Shown here one piece after another: positions 1 through 6,447 of a stretch of DNA of 8,816 nt. Below the pieces are notes generated by a model that did no database searches, was not told the DNA's origin, and saw only the letters and a list, made by a program, of their open reading frames with translations. The translations under genes were made by a program, and so were the position numbers. How positions within the stretch are numbered: position 1 is the stretch's first letter; each line of letters opens with the position of its first letter. Source of the DNA: Patulibacter sp. (GTDB lineage Bacteria > Actinomycetota > Thermoleophilia > Solirubrobacterales > Solirubrobacteraceae); assembly GCA_031119595.1 (NCBI GenBank), contig JAVHXX010000162.1:1-8816 (forward strand). The letters run 5' to 3'.

Positions 1-2
1 AT

Positions 3-37
3 GGCGGAAAACCGCCACGCGACTGTGCTTTTCCGCC
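3..37. terminator. Nested inverted repeat, possible terminator of an upstream gene
   Basis: GGCGGAAAA (3-11) is the exact reverse complement of TTTTCCGCC (29-37), giving a 9-bp stem with a 17-base loop. The left arm can instead fold locally, since TGGCGG (2-7), AAAA (8-11) and CCGCCA (12-17) form a 6-bp stem with a tetraloop. The T-run sits inside the right arm, as in bidirectional terminators. It most likely ends transcription coming from outside the window, but an attenuator for the following gene pair cannot be excluded. Confidence 0.4.
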
Positions 38-38
38 C

Positions 39-67
39 TTCCCAGGGCTCCGCGGCGGGCTTACGTT
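39..67 (+). promoter_or_regulatory. Weak candidate promoter for the two small genes
   Basis: TTCCCA at 39-44 matches TTGACA at four of six positions. A 17-base spacer then leads to TACGTT at 62-67, which fits the loose actinobacterial -10 pattern TAnnnT. The start would fall near 74, giving a leader of about 60 bases. In high-GC DNA such matches arise by chance, so this is only a candidate. Confidence 0.25.
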
Positions 68-135
68 GGATCGCAACACGAATGCCGGTGCGCCAACGGG
101 GTGCGCCGCGATCGACCTCGAATCGAGTGATCACG

Positions 136-549
136 ATGGGCTTCCTCCGCCAGATGAAAGACATGAAGGACATGGTCAATGCCGCTCCGGGCATGATCGA
201 GCAGGCGCAGACCCTCGGGGCGCAGGCCCAGGAGATGGCCGCCGCCCAGCAGGCCGCGGCGCAGCAGCAGACCGCTGCGGCGGTCGCCGCCGCGAACCTC
301 GGCGGTGCCCCGGGCGCTGCCGGGGCGGGTCAGCTGGCTCCGATCGCGGGCGTGAGCCTCGAGGCGTACGCGAAGGTGAGCAAGGGGCTCGCCGCGTACG
401 GCTACGACCAGAGCAAGGCGCCGCTCGTCGCCGAGCAGCACGGCATCTCCGCCGCCGACTGGGACGCCGCCGTCGCCGGCTGGAACGCCCGCATCACCGC
501 CGACCGCTCCGTCGGCGTCGCCTTCAACGCCGCGTACCAGGCCGCATAG
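136..549 (+). CDS. Small Gln/Ala-rich protein with a helical N-terminus and a C-terminal GVSLEAYA domain, function unknown
   Basis: This encodes 137 residues. The start at 136 is chosen because the protein then opens MGFLRQMKDMKDM, a charged, Met-rich amphipathic start that resembles that of the next gene; upstream codons look untranslated. Residues 1-55 are predicted helical and rich in Met, Gln and Ala. A Gly/Ala/Pro linker follows (about 56-67). The C-terminal part (about 68-137) has a GVSLEAYA motif and Trp residues in ADWDAA and AGWNARI, a pattern resembling small domains found in actinobacterial hypothetical proteins. There is no signal peptide or membrane segment, so it is probably cytoplasmic. 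The stop is two bases before the next ATG, so the two genes are surely cotranscribed and probably translationally coupled. I do not recognise a function; an oligomerising scaffold is one possibility from the helical N-terminus. Confidence 0.75.
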   Translation: MGFLRQMKDMKDMVNAAPGMIEQAQTLGAQAQEMAAAQQAAAQQQTAAAVAAANLGGAPGAAGAGQLAPIAGVSLEAYAKVSKGLAAYGYDQSKAPLVAEQHGISAADWDAAVAGWNARITADRSVGVAFNAAYQAA

Positions 550-551
550 TC

Positions 552-962
552 ATGGGCGTCTTCAAGTCGTACCGCGAGCTCACCAAGCAGGCGAAGGAGA
601 TCCAGAAGAACTCCCCGCCGGTGGGCAAGCGCATGGCCATGGCGAGTGAGCGCATGGCCGAGGCCCAGGAGATGATGGCCGCGCAGACCCAGGCCGCGAA
701 CCTCGCCGCCACCGGCATCCCGGCGACCGCCACGATCAACGCGGTCCGTCAGGGCAGCAGCATGATCAACTTCCAGCCCGTCCTCGAGCTCGATCTCATC
801 GTGCTCGCCCCGGGCCGGCCGCCGGTGCCGGTCACGCTCGCCCAGGTCGTCCCGCAGGTCTACCTCGGCAAGGCGCAGCCCGGCGCACAGGTCGCGGTCA
901 AGGTCGACCCCGCCGACGTCAACACCGTCTGGATCGACTGGGCCTCACCCGTCGCAGCCTGA
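552..962 (+). CDS. Small hypothetical protein, helical N-terminus plus beta-rich C-terminal domain
   Basis: This encodes 136 residues. The ATG lies two bases after the preceding stop with no clear Shine-Dalgarno, suggesting translational coupling. It opens MGVFKSYRELTKQAKEI and continues with Met/Ala/Gln-rich helix (MAEAQEMMAAQTQAANLA), resembling the first 55 residues of its neighbour. The second half (about 58-136) is different: it reads as a small beta domain with alternating hydrophobic strands (VLELDLIVLAPG, PVPVTLAQVVPQ) and a final VKVDPADVNTVWIDW. Actinobacterial hypothetical proteins of this kind often carry a 'pG..v.VkvDP.dp..v.iDw' ending, which I know only as an uncharacterised beta domain. 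It has no signal peptide. The shared N-terminus suggests that the two products assemble with each other or with a common partner, which is inference. Confidence 0.75.
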   Translation: MGVFKSYRELTKQAKEIQKNSPPVGKRMAMASERMAEAQEMMAAQTQAANLAATGIPATATINAVRQGSSMINFQPVLELDLIVLAPGRPPVPVTLAQVVPQVYLGKAQPGAQVAVKVDPADVNTVWIDWASPVAA

Positions 963-1057
963 CGGGTATCGAGCTCGCAGATCGGCCATCGATCGAATCC
1001 ACCGTGTCCGCAGCGGCACTGTCGTGGGCGCGAGCCGCACCCACGACAGCGCCTTCG
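963..1057. other. Convergent intergenic region
   Basis: A 95-base gap between the stop of the small gene at 962 and the stop of the convergent protease gene at 1058. Its only visible structure is the hairpin at 1019-1049. Confidence 0.7.
1019..1049. terminator. Hairpin between convergent genes, likely bidirectional terminator
   Basis: CTGTCGTGGG (1019-1028) pairs perfectly with CCCACGACAG (1040-1049), a 10-bp stem with an 11-base loop. After one mismatch, two more pairs extend the stem outward (1016-1017 with 1051-1052). No T-run follows on either strand, which is common for actinobacterial terminators. Its place between two convergent stop codons supports the role for both transcripts. Confidence 0.6.
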
Positions 1058-4000
1058 TCAGGACGCCACGAACGTCTGGTCCGGCCCGTAGGTCACGGCA
1101 GCTGAGTTCGTGGCCACCGTCCTGTAGTGGTAGGTCGTGCCCGGCACGAGCGTTCCGGTCCCGATGTAATCGATCCTCGGCGGGTCGCTTGCTCCGACGG
1201 GGAAACTGTTCGTCCCCGATCCGTAGCTGGTCGTCGTGCCGTATTCGATGCGGACGGTCGTGGTGAGCCCGCTGGAATCAACCTTGCCATAGAGCACGTA
1301 TGTACCGTTCGCGTTACGCAGCGGTGCCGTCGAGGTCGTCACGACCGGGGTTCCGGGAACGAACGCTTGGTCTGGGCCGTACGTCGTTGCCACTCCGTTT
1401 GTGGCAACTGTGCGGTAGTGGATCGCGGTGCCGGGCGTCGTCGTCGAGATGGTCGTCTGTCCGGTCACCTGCTGCGGCGTCCCGGCGGCGACGTTCTGCG
1501 CGATCAGCGTTGAGCCGTACGACGAGGTTGCGCCGTACTCGATGCTCGTCGTGGTGGCCAGCCCCTTCGGGTCGACGTTCCCCGCGAGGGTGTAGGTCCC
1601 GTCCGAAGTCCGCACGGGTGCGGTCGACACCGTGACGTTCGGCGCTGCCGCCGTCACGAACGTCTGGTCGGGTCCGGTGGTGGAACCGTGTTCGTTCGTG
1701 GACACGGTCCGGTAGTGGTAGGTAGTGCCCGGTGTGAGTGCAGCGCTGTTCTGCATCACGACCGTGGGACCGCCAGCCGCCGGGACCGAGCCGACCGAGA
1801 TCGAGCTTCCGTATTGATCGCTGGTCCCATACTGGATCACCGACGTGGTCGTCAGGCTCTGCGGGTCCACCACTGCCCGAAGGGTGTAGACGTTGCCCGG
1901 GTTGAACGTCGGGGCCGAGGACGGCGTGACCAATGGCTTCCCGGTGGCCAGGAACGTGTTGTCCGGGCCGTTCATCGGTCCGGACGCGTTGATGGCGACA
2001 GTTCGGTAATGGTAGGTGGTGCCCGGCGTCAGCGCGCCCGTGCCGATCGCGATCGAGACAGCATTTCCGGTCGCGCTCGGAGTGCCGGCGTTGGCGCCGG
2101 GTGTCACCGGATAGCTCGGGATCGAGGTCCCATACGCCAGCGTCGGGCCAAACTCGATCGCCGTCGTCGTCGCGAGACCGTGCGGGTTGACCGTGCCGTG
2201 GAGAACATACGTGTTTCCGCCGTGCCAACTCGGAGCACCGGCCGGAGCGTCGCCGGCAGGGCCGGTTGGGGCGGTGACAATCGGGGGGCCCAGCTCTTGG
2301 TCCGGACCGTAGGTTGTCCCGGTCCCGTTGGTGGCCTTCGTCCGGTAGTGGTACGTCGTGTCGTCAGCCAGTGTGCCGGTGCTGTTCCCGATGGCCTTCG
2401 GCGCGGTGCCGGGGGACACGCTGAGCCCAATCAACTGGCTGCCGTATGACGTCGTAGCGCCATATTCGATCGCCGTCGCGGTCGACGAGCCGTTCGCCGA
2501 CACGGAACCCCAGAGCGAATACTGGCCGCCGGCCGCACGCGTGGGAGCGGTCCACGTCTTCACCGTAGGCGCGCCGACAGTCGTAGCCTGTGCAAACGGA
2601 ACCTCGGCGGGCGTCGCGTCGTAGGAGACACCCTTGCTGTCGGTCTTGACGGCGCGCACCTGCAGCTTGTATTCGCCGTCAGGAAGCGGCGCCGCAGGTG
2701 TGTACGACGGGCCGGAGCACGTCGTGTATGGCGCGAGGGGATCGCGGACGAGGTCCTCGAAGGTGGGCAGGCGCTTCTGGATGATCCGGCACTGGTAAGT
2801 GACACCCGACGTGCCACTAGAGAACGTGAACGTCGGCTGGCCGGAGGTGTTCACCGCGAGCCCGGTGGCCGAAGTGGTCGGTGCGCTCTCGAGATCATCG
2901 ATCGCGCCCTTGAGGTTGACGAGCCCGCCGATGTGCTTGGTGGTCGCATCAGAACCGGTCTGAGCGGAGGCGGTCCGTCGGAGCGCGTTGCGCAGGGCGT
3001 CCGGAGTTGGAGCCGTACCACCTGACCACACCTTGTAGGCGGACGACACGGCTGCAGCGACGCCGGCGACGACCGCCGACGCACCGGACGCACCCGAGAA
3101 GTAGTTGTAGGCATGGTGTTCGTCGGCGTTCAGCGGATACCGCCAAGAGCCGCCTTCATTTGCAGTGCCGACGATGCAATCGGACGGGCCCTGCACGTCT
3201 ACTCGACTGCCGTACGTGGAATAGGAGCGCCGTGCTCGCGGGGTCATCCCGATGGTGGCGCTGCAGAAGCCGTCGGTCAGCGGCACGCCCGCGCCGACGA
3301 TGATCGCGCCGGAATCGACATCGAAGTAATGCGCGAGCGGCGAGTAGTCGAGGTTGGTTCCGTCCTCGGGATAGGGGTTGCCGTCGGCATCGCGCTGGTC
3401 GGCGCCGCTGAGGTACGCGTTGTTGCCGTTGCCGGCAGACTCGACAACGATGACGCCGCGATCCGTGGCAGCTCGGATCCGGCGCTTGATGAGCGCCGTG
3501 CCTTCGACGTCATAGCCCTCGACCGGGATGTCCGACCACGTGTGGTGCGGGGTGGTTTGGGTGCCGACGGCCTGTTCGAGCAGGATCACGTCACCGGGAG
3601 CTGCCGATGTCGGCGCGGTAAGTCCGGACGGGATGTAGCCCATCGGCATCGAGATGCCGTCTTCTTCGTCGGTCGTCGGAGCGCTCACGAACTTCGCGCC
3701 CGGGACGATGCCGATGGTCTTGCCGACGATGACGCCCGCGGCTTCCTGACCGTGTGTCTCCTGCAGGAGGTTTGGACGACCGCCCGGGATCACGCTTATG
3801 GGCTGTCCGGTCAGCTCACTGTGCGCCAGGTCCTGCAGAGGGGCGTCGGCGTCGTACACGGTGACGTTCGGAGATCCGCCAGAACTCCCAAGTACGCCGT
3901 TGTAGGTGATGCCGGCATCGCGTGCCGTCTGGATACCCATCCCACGGGCATCGCCGCTGGCAGGCGTCGCCGTTCCCCACATCGAAACGTGCAGGCTGGA

Positions 4001-4234
4001 GGGATCGGTGCCGTCGGGGGCGACCGGACTCGCGAGCGCCGCGACGGGCCCCGAGAGTGGCAGCGCGATCGCGATGGCGATCGCCGCTCGGCGGCCCTTG
4101 GACGGAAGGAGCGTGGGCCGGGTTGCTTGGTTCGGAGCGAACCCGCGCGCGGCGAGACGGACCGCAGGTGCGGATCGCCAAGAAGGAAGGGACACGGTTG
4201 CCTTTCGACAGTGTTCGCACGCTTGGGTGGACAT
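1058..4234 (-). CDS. Secreted S8 (subtilisin-like) serine protease with an Ig-like domain and five Fn3-like repeats
   Basis: This encodes 1058 residues. An in-frame TGA lies 18 bases before the ATG, and GGAG sits 10 bases upstream. A signal peptide is visible: RR at 48-49, a hydrophobic stretch at 50-68, and likely cleavage after ALA-68; its 47-residue n-region is unusually long. The S8 domain spans about 95-450. Candidate catalytic residues are Asp128 (VTVYDADA), His161 (HGQEAAG), oxyanion Asn269 (SAGNG) and Ser383 (SGASGASAVVAG). The Asp motif lacks the usual DTG, and Ala replaces the Pro of GTSMAxP. GDVILLEQ (214-221) recalls a divergent subtilase subgroup. Residues 451-550 form an Ig-like domain with Cys482 and Cys506. 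Five Fn3-like repeats fill 556-1058. No typical I9 propeptide and no C-terminal anchor are visible, so it is probably released. Protease assignment is strong; the substrate is unknown. Confidence 0.9.
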   Translation of the reverse strand: MSTQACEHCRKATVSLPSWRSAPAVRLAARGFAPNQATRPTLLPSKGRRAAIAIAIALPLSGPVAALASPVAPDGTDPSSLHVSMWGTATPASGDARGMGIQTARDAGITYNGVLGSSGGSPNVTVYDADAPLQDLAHSELTGQPISVIPGGRPNLLQETHGQEAAGVIVGKTIGIVPGAKFVSAPTTDEEDGISMPMGYIPSGLTAPTSAAPGDVILLEQAVGTQTTPHHTWSDIPVEGYDVEGTALIKRRIRAATDRGVIVVESAGNGNNAYLSGADQRDADGNPYPEDGTNLDYSPLAHYFDVDSGAIIVGAGVPLTDGFCSATIGMTPRARRSYSTYGSRVDVQGPSDCIVGTANEGGSWRYPLNADEHHAYNYFSGASGASAVVAGVAAAVSSAYKVWSGGTAPTPDALRNALRRTASAQTGSDATTKHIGGLVNLKGAIDDLESAPTTSATGLAVNTSGQPTFTFSSGTSGVTYQCRIIQKRLPTFEDLVRDPLAPYTTCSGPSYTPAAPLPDGEYKLQVRAVKTDSKGVSYDATPAEVPFAQATTVGAPTVKTWTAPTRAAGGQYSLWGSVSANGSSTATAIEYGATTSYGSQLIGLSVSPGTAPKAIGNSTGTLADDTTYHYRTKATNGTGTTYGPDQELGPPIVTAPTGPAGDAPAGAPSWHGGNTYVLHGTVNPHGLATTTAIEFGPTLAYGTSIPSYPVTPGANAGTPSATGNAVSIAIGTGALTPGTTYHYRTVAINASGPMNGPDNTFLATGKPLVTPSSAPTFNPGNVYTLRAVVDPQSLTTTSVIQYGTSDQYGSSISVGSVPAAGGPTVVMQNSAALTPGTTYHYRTVSTNEHGSTTGPDQTFVTAAAPNVTVSTAPVRTSDGTYTLAGNVDPKGLATTTSIEYGATSSYGSTLIAQNVAAGTPQQVTGQTTISTTTPGTAIHYRTVATNGVATTYGPDQAFVPGTPVVTTSTAPLRNANGTYVLYGKVDSSGLTTTVRIEYGTTTSYGSGTNSFPVGASDPPRIDYIGTGTLVPGTTYHYRTVATNSAAVTYGPDQTFVAS
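1061..2569 (-). repeat. Five tandem Fn3-like repeats encoded within the protease gene
   Basis: The signatures recur in order: I[EQ][YF]G at residues 589, 693, 800, 898 and 996, and [YI]HYRT at 628, 741, 839, 938 and 1035, followed by GPD except for small variations. Spacing of the second motif is 113, 98, 99 and 97 residues. The approximate nucleotide spans are 2285-2569, 1946-2284, 1652-1939, 1355-1645 and 1061-1351. The repeats are diverged at the DNA level, so recent amplification is unlikely. Such modules typically act as spacers or bind surface glycans or proteins. Confidence 0.85.
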
Positions 4235-4446
4235 GCGAATGGTGCTCCGTCAGGGGCCGAGAGCGGAACGGAGCGGACTGTAGCTGGCACATCAGCGGGA
4301 CTGGTGAAGATGTTGCTTGTCGCATCCCCGACAAACTCGGCATTGCACGTTCTGTTGACACACCGCACTGGGCACAGAGCGACGCGAGTGTGACAGACGC
4401 AAGCGCAGCGCCTCGACGGAGCCTCGCAGCCTGAGCGCGCGGCGGC
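4235..4446. other. Intergenic leader of the protease gene
   Basis: These 212 bases separate two genes on the minus strand. They contain the likely Shine-Dalgarno GGAG (4245-4248) for the protease, an inverted repeat at 4317-4334, and a hairpin overlapping the end of the membrane protein gene at 4429-4452. I found no convincing minus-strand promoter. Open frames here are short and show no protein pattern. Confidence 0.6.
4317..4334. promoter_or_regulatory. Inverted repeat TTGTCG-N6-CGACAA in the protease leader
   Basis: TTGTCG (4317-4322) and CGACAA (4329-4334) are perfect reverse complements separated by six bases, about 80 bases upstream of the protease start. The symmetry suits a dimeric repressor site or a small RNA hairpin. 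No regulator gene is nearby, so the role is open. Confidence 0.35.
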
Positions 4447-4452
4447 TCAGGC
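4429..4452 (-). terminator. Hairpin overlapping the stop codon of the membrane protein gene
   Basis: GCCTGAGC (4429-4436) pairs perfectly with GCTCAGGC (4445-4452), an 8-bp stem with an 8-base loop. The stop codon (complement of 4447-4449) lies inside one arm. No T-run follows on the minus strand. It may end the membrane protein transcript or protect its 3' end, and it separates that gene from the protease. Confidence 0.45.
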
Positions 4453-6303
4453 CGTCGCGGGATCCGACGGGCCGGCCGAGGCCTGCGCCGGCGCGCCCGT
4501 CGGACGGCGCCGCGGCGGCGGCGGATCCGAGAGGCGGTGCAGACCCCACACGAGGAAGGCGATCAGGGCGAGCGCGATGCCGCCGATGACGGCGTAGGCG
4601 GTTGTCGTGATCGACGCCGGCTTGCCCTTCTGCTCGCGCTGCAGCACCTTGTGGTCGGCGACGAACCCACGGGTGAAGCTCGGGAGCGCAGGCACCTCGG
4701 CGGCCGGGATGGCCGTGTCGAGCGGCAGGAACACCGGCACCACCATCAGCGACCGGCCGACCTCGAGCCGCACCATCGACTTCCAGTGCCCGGAGACCGG
4801 GAACGGCTGGTTCGTGACGTAGATGCCCTCGCCGACCTTCCGCAGGTGGTCGACGATCAGGCCCCCACCCTGCCACGAGGTCATCGTGAGCCACTGGGCG
4901 TCGTCGCCCGCCGTCGAGGGATGGAGCGTCACGCGGGCCTGCACGGCGCGGGCGCCGTAGCCGGTGTCGCCCTTGGCGATCGTCGCCGGGGTGAGCTGCA
5001 CGGTGGCACTCTCGCCGGGGATCGGCGGCTTCGGCAGGCTGATGGCGACGAGGATCGCGACGCCGGCGGCGCCGATCACGGCGGCACCACGCAGCTGCCG
5101 GGTGTGCGGGACCGGCTCGGTGAGCAGCCGCGTGCCGATCCACGCACCCACGAGCGACGCGGACACGGCCGCGAGGAAGCCGTACGGGATGCCGATCGAC
5201 GCGAGGGTCGAGGGCATCGGGATCGTGTAGACGAGGTGGGTCCAGCCCCATTCGGAGGCCAGCCCGATCGTGCCGATGAGCACGCCGCTGAGCAGCCCGA
5301 ACGGCACGGGCCGCGTCGGCTTGACCAGCAGCGCCGCGGCCTCGACGCACAGCGCCTCGACCACGTACAGCGGGGTGGCCGGCGTCGTCTGGCCGAGGAC
5401 CGGTCCGACGAGGAGCGCGAGAAGCCCGCGCACCGCGAGGAAGAACGCGACGGCGCCGATCGCCGAGTACCGCCCGGCCCACACGCGCGTCGACACCAGG
5501 CCGACGCCCGTGGCGATCATGATCAGCTCCGGCTGGAACACGAACCGGAACTGCTGGATCCCGAAGTCGAACTCTGCCTGGAAGGTGGAGAGCCCGAGGA
5601 GCAGGCCGCCGCTGAGTGCGACGCGGCGGGCGACCTTGATCCAGCCGTGTTCCTCGCGGTCGACCGAGGCGCGCATGTTCGCGCGCAGCCCCTCGGCCAC
5701 GAGCACGGCGATGCCGATGAGCGTCATCGAGGCGCCGCCGATGAGCATGAGGTGGGTCGGACCCCAGAGGGTGACGTCCTGGCCGAAGATGCGGTGCCAG
5801 ACGTCGTCGAGCGGGAACCCGATCAGGGCGAAGGCGCCGCAGGCCGTGATGAGGACGGCGCCGAGCGGCGCGCGCCACCGCGGCGTGAAGTGCAGGCCGG
5901 TGGGGCCGGGGACGTCGCGGCCACGGCTCGGCAGCATGATCCCGACGTAACCGGCGCTGAAGATCCCGAACAGCCCGAAGAGGATGAAGTAGTGGGCCGG
6001 GTTTGCGAGCGGGCCCGGGTCGCGGCCGACGTCGACGTGCAGGGAGATGTCCCAGTACATCCCGAACACCGCGACCAGCAGCGACACCGTGGCGAGGAAC
6101 GTCGGGAGGGCGGCCCAGCCCGGGAGTCCCGAGCGTGCCTCGGACAGGGCGGCCGCGCGCTCGAGCCACTTCACCTTGCCGGACCGGTGGCCCAGGCCGA
6201 GCCAGAGCAGCAGGAGCGTGAGGATCGTCGCGGCGCCCGTCGCGATGATGATCTGGCTGGCGGGCGACCCGGCAGCGCCGTTGGTGTCGGCGGCGAGGAT
6301 CAT
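4447..6303 (-). CDS. Polytopic membrane protein with repeated His/Asp/Pro motif and FixH/YtkA-like C-terminal domain
   Basis: This encodes 618 residues. The ATG at 6303 has only a weak Shine-Dalgarno (GGTGGG on the minus strand). About 13 hydrophobic segments are visible, roughly at 16-37, 66-88, 103-124, 146-163, 184-205, 228-241, 258-275, 279-303, 312-327, 334-350, 371-394, 406-423 and 568-588. Two loops share the pattern H-x3-G-x-D-x5-6-P-x-H (His89 to His104 and His170 to His184). Near 246-266 a third copy lacks the His residues. Residues about 430-560 form a soluble beta-rich stretch with a GEGIYVTNQPFPVSGHWKSMV segment like FixH/YtkA or CopC-type domains, presumably outside the membrane. 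The tail is Pro/Arg-rich. A metal- or heme-related role is inference from the His pairs and this domain; I do not recognise a named family. It has its own promoter candidate at 6386-6413. Confidence 0.85.
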   Translation of the reverse strand: MILAADTNGAAGSPASQIIIATGAATILTLLLLWLGLGHRSGKVKWLERAAALSEARSGLPGWAALPTFLATVSLLVAVFGMYWDISLHVDVGRDPGPLANPAHYFILFGLFGIFSAGYVGIMLPSRGRDVPGPTGLHFTPRWRAPLGAVLITACGAFALIGFPLDDVWHRIFGQDVTLWGPTHLMLIGGASMTLIGIAVLVAEGLRANMRASVDREEHGWIKVARRVALSGGLLLGLSTFQAEFDFGIQQFRFVFQPELIMIATGVGLVSTRVWAGRYSAIGAVAFFLAVRGLLALLVGPVLGQTTPATPLYVVEALCVEAAALLVKPTRPVPFGLLSGVLIGTIGLASEWGWTHLVYTIPMPSTLASIGIPYGFLAAVSASLVGAWIGTRLLTEPVPHTRQLRGAAVIGAAGVAILVAISLPKPPIPGESATVQLTPATIAKGDTGYGARAVQARVTLHPSTAGDDAQWLTMTSWQGGGLIVDHLRKVGEGIYVTNQPFPVSGHWKSMVRLEVGRSLMVVPVFLPLDTAIPAAEVPALPSFTRGFVADHKVLQREQKGKPASITTTAYAVIGGIALALIAFLVWGLHRLSDPPPPRRRPTGAPAQASAGPSDPATA

Positions 6304-6385
6304 CGCCGGCCCACCGAGGTCGAGCGGGCCGACGAGGGCCGGCCGGTCGGGTCAGAAACGTGGGACGAAACCATGACGGCAACAA

Positions 6386-6413
6386 ACGTTACATCAGACG
6401 ATGTCATCGTCAA
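6386..6413 (-). promoter_or_regulatory. Promoter candidate for the membrane protein gene, with a palindromic operator-like site
   Basis: On the minus strand TTGACG (6413-6408) matches the -35 consensus at five of six positions. A 16-base spacer follows, then TAACGT (6391-6386), which fits TAnnnT. Transcription would start near 6379, with a leader of about 75 bases. The stretch is clearly less GC-rich than its surroundings. A perfect inverted repeat, GACGAT-GTC-ATCGTC (6397-6411), covers part of the -35 and the spacer, a classic place for a repressor to bind. Confidence 0.5.
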
Positions 6414-6424
6414 CGCGTGGTCGA

Positions 6425-6447
6425 GCGGTCGGCCGTGGGCCGACCGC
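6425..6447 (-). terminator. Terminator hairpin of the L,D-transpeptidase gene
   Basis: GCGGTCGGCC (6425-6434) pairs perfectly with GGCCGACCGC (6438-6447), a 10-bp very GC-rich stem with a 3-base loop, 22 bases after the stop codon. There is no T-run after it, as usual for high-GC actinobacteria. It is the strongest hairpin in the window. Confidence 0.65.

Larger units (their letters stand above)
1..135. other. Leader upstream of the first gene, no gene seen
   Basis: An ATG at position 1 stays open in frame into the gene that starts at 136, but the peptide it would add is Arg-rich and shows no recognisable pattern. The stretch contains a perfect inverted repeat at 3-37, a possible weak promoter at 39-67 and a partial Shine-Dalgarno (GAGTGA, 125-130) five bases before the ATG at 136. 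I treat it as untranslated. Confidence 0.5.

Noticed and set aside
1..135. In-frame N-terminal extension of the first small protein from the ATG at position 1
   Set aside because: The extra 45 residues are Arg-rich without pattern, overlap a strong inverted repeat, and the start at 136 gives a protein that begins like its downstream neighbour.
1061..2569. CRISPR-like or DNA-level tandem repeat
   Set aside because: Periodicity of about 290-340 bases comes from diverged protein repeats in a coding frame; there are no short identical repeats with spacers.
4355..4360. Perfect TTGACA on the plus strand in the protease leader
   Set aside because: No -10 box follows at 16-18 bases and no plus-strand gene lies downstream; it is best read as chance.
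3113..4393. Plus-strand open frame of 426 codons opposite the protease domain
   Set aside because: Antisense shadow. The minus strand carries the S8 catalytic motifs and signal peptide.
4292..6385. Minus-strand frame of 697 codons overlapping the membrane protein gene
   Set aside because: It is rich in Arg and Pro with no hydrophobic segments or motifs; the frame ending at 4447 carries all the protein-like signal.
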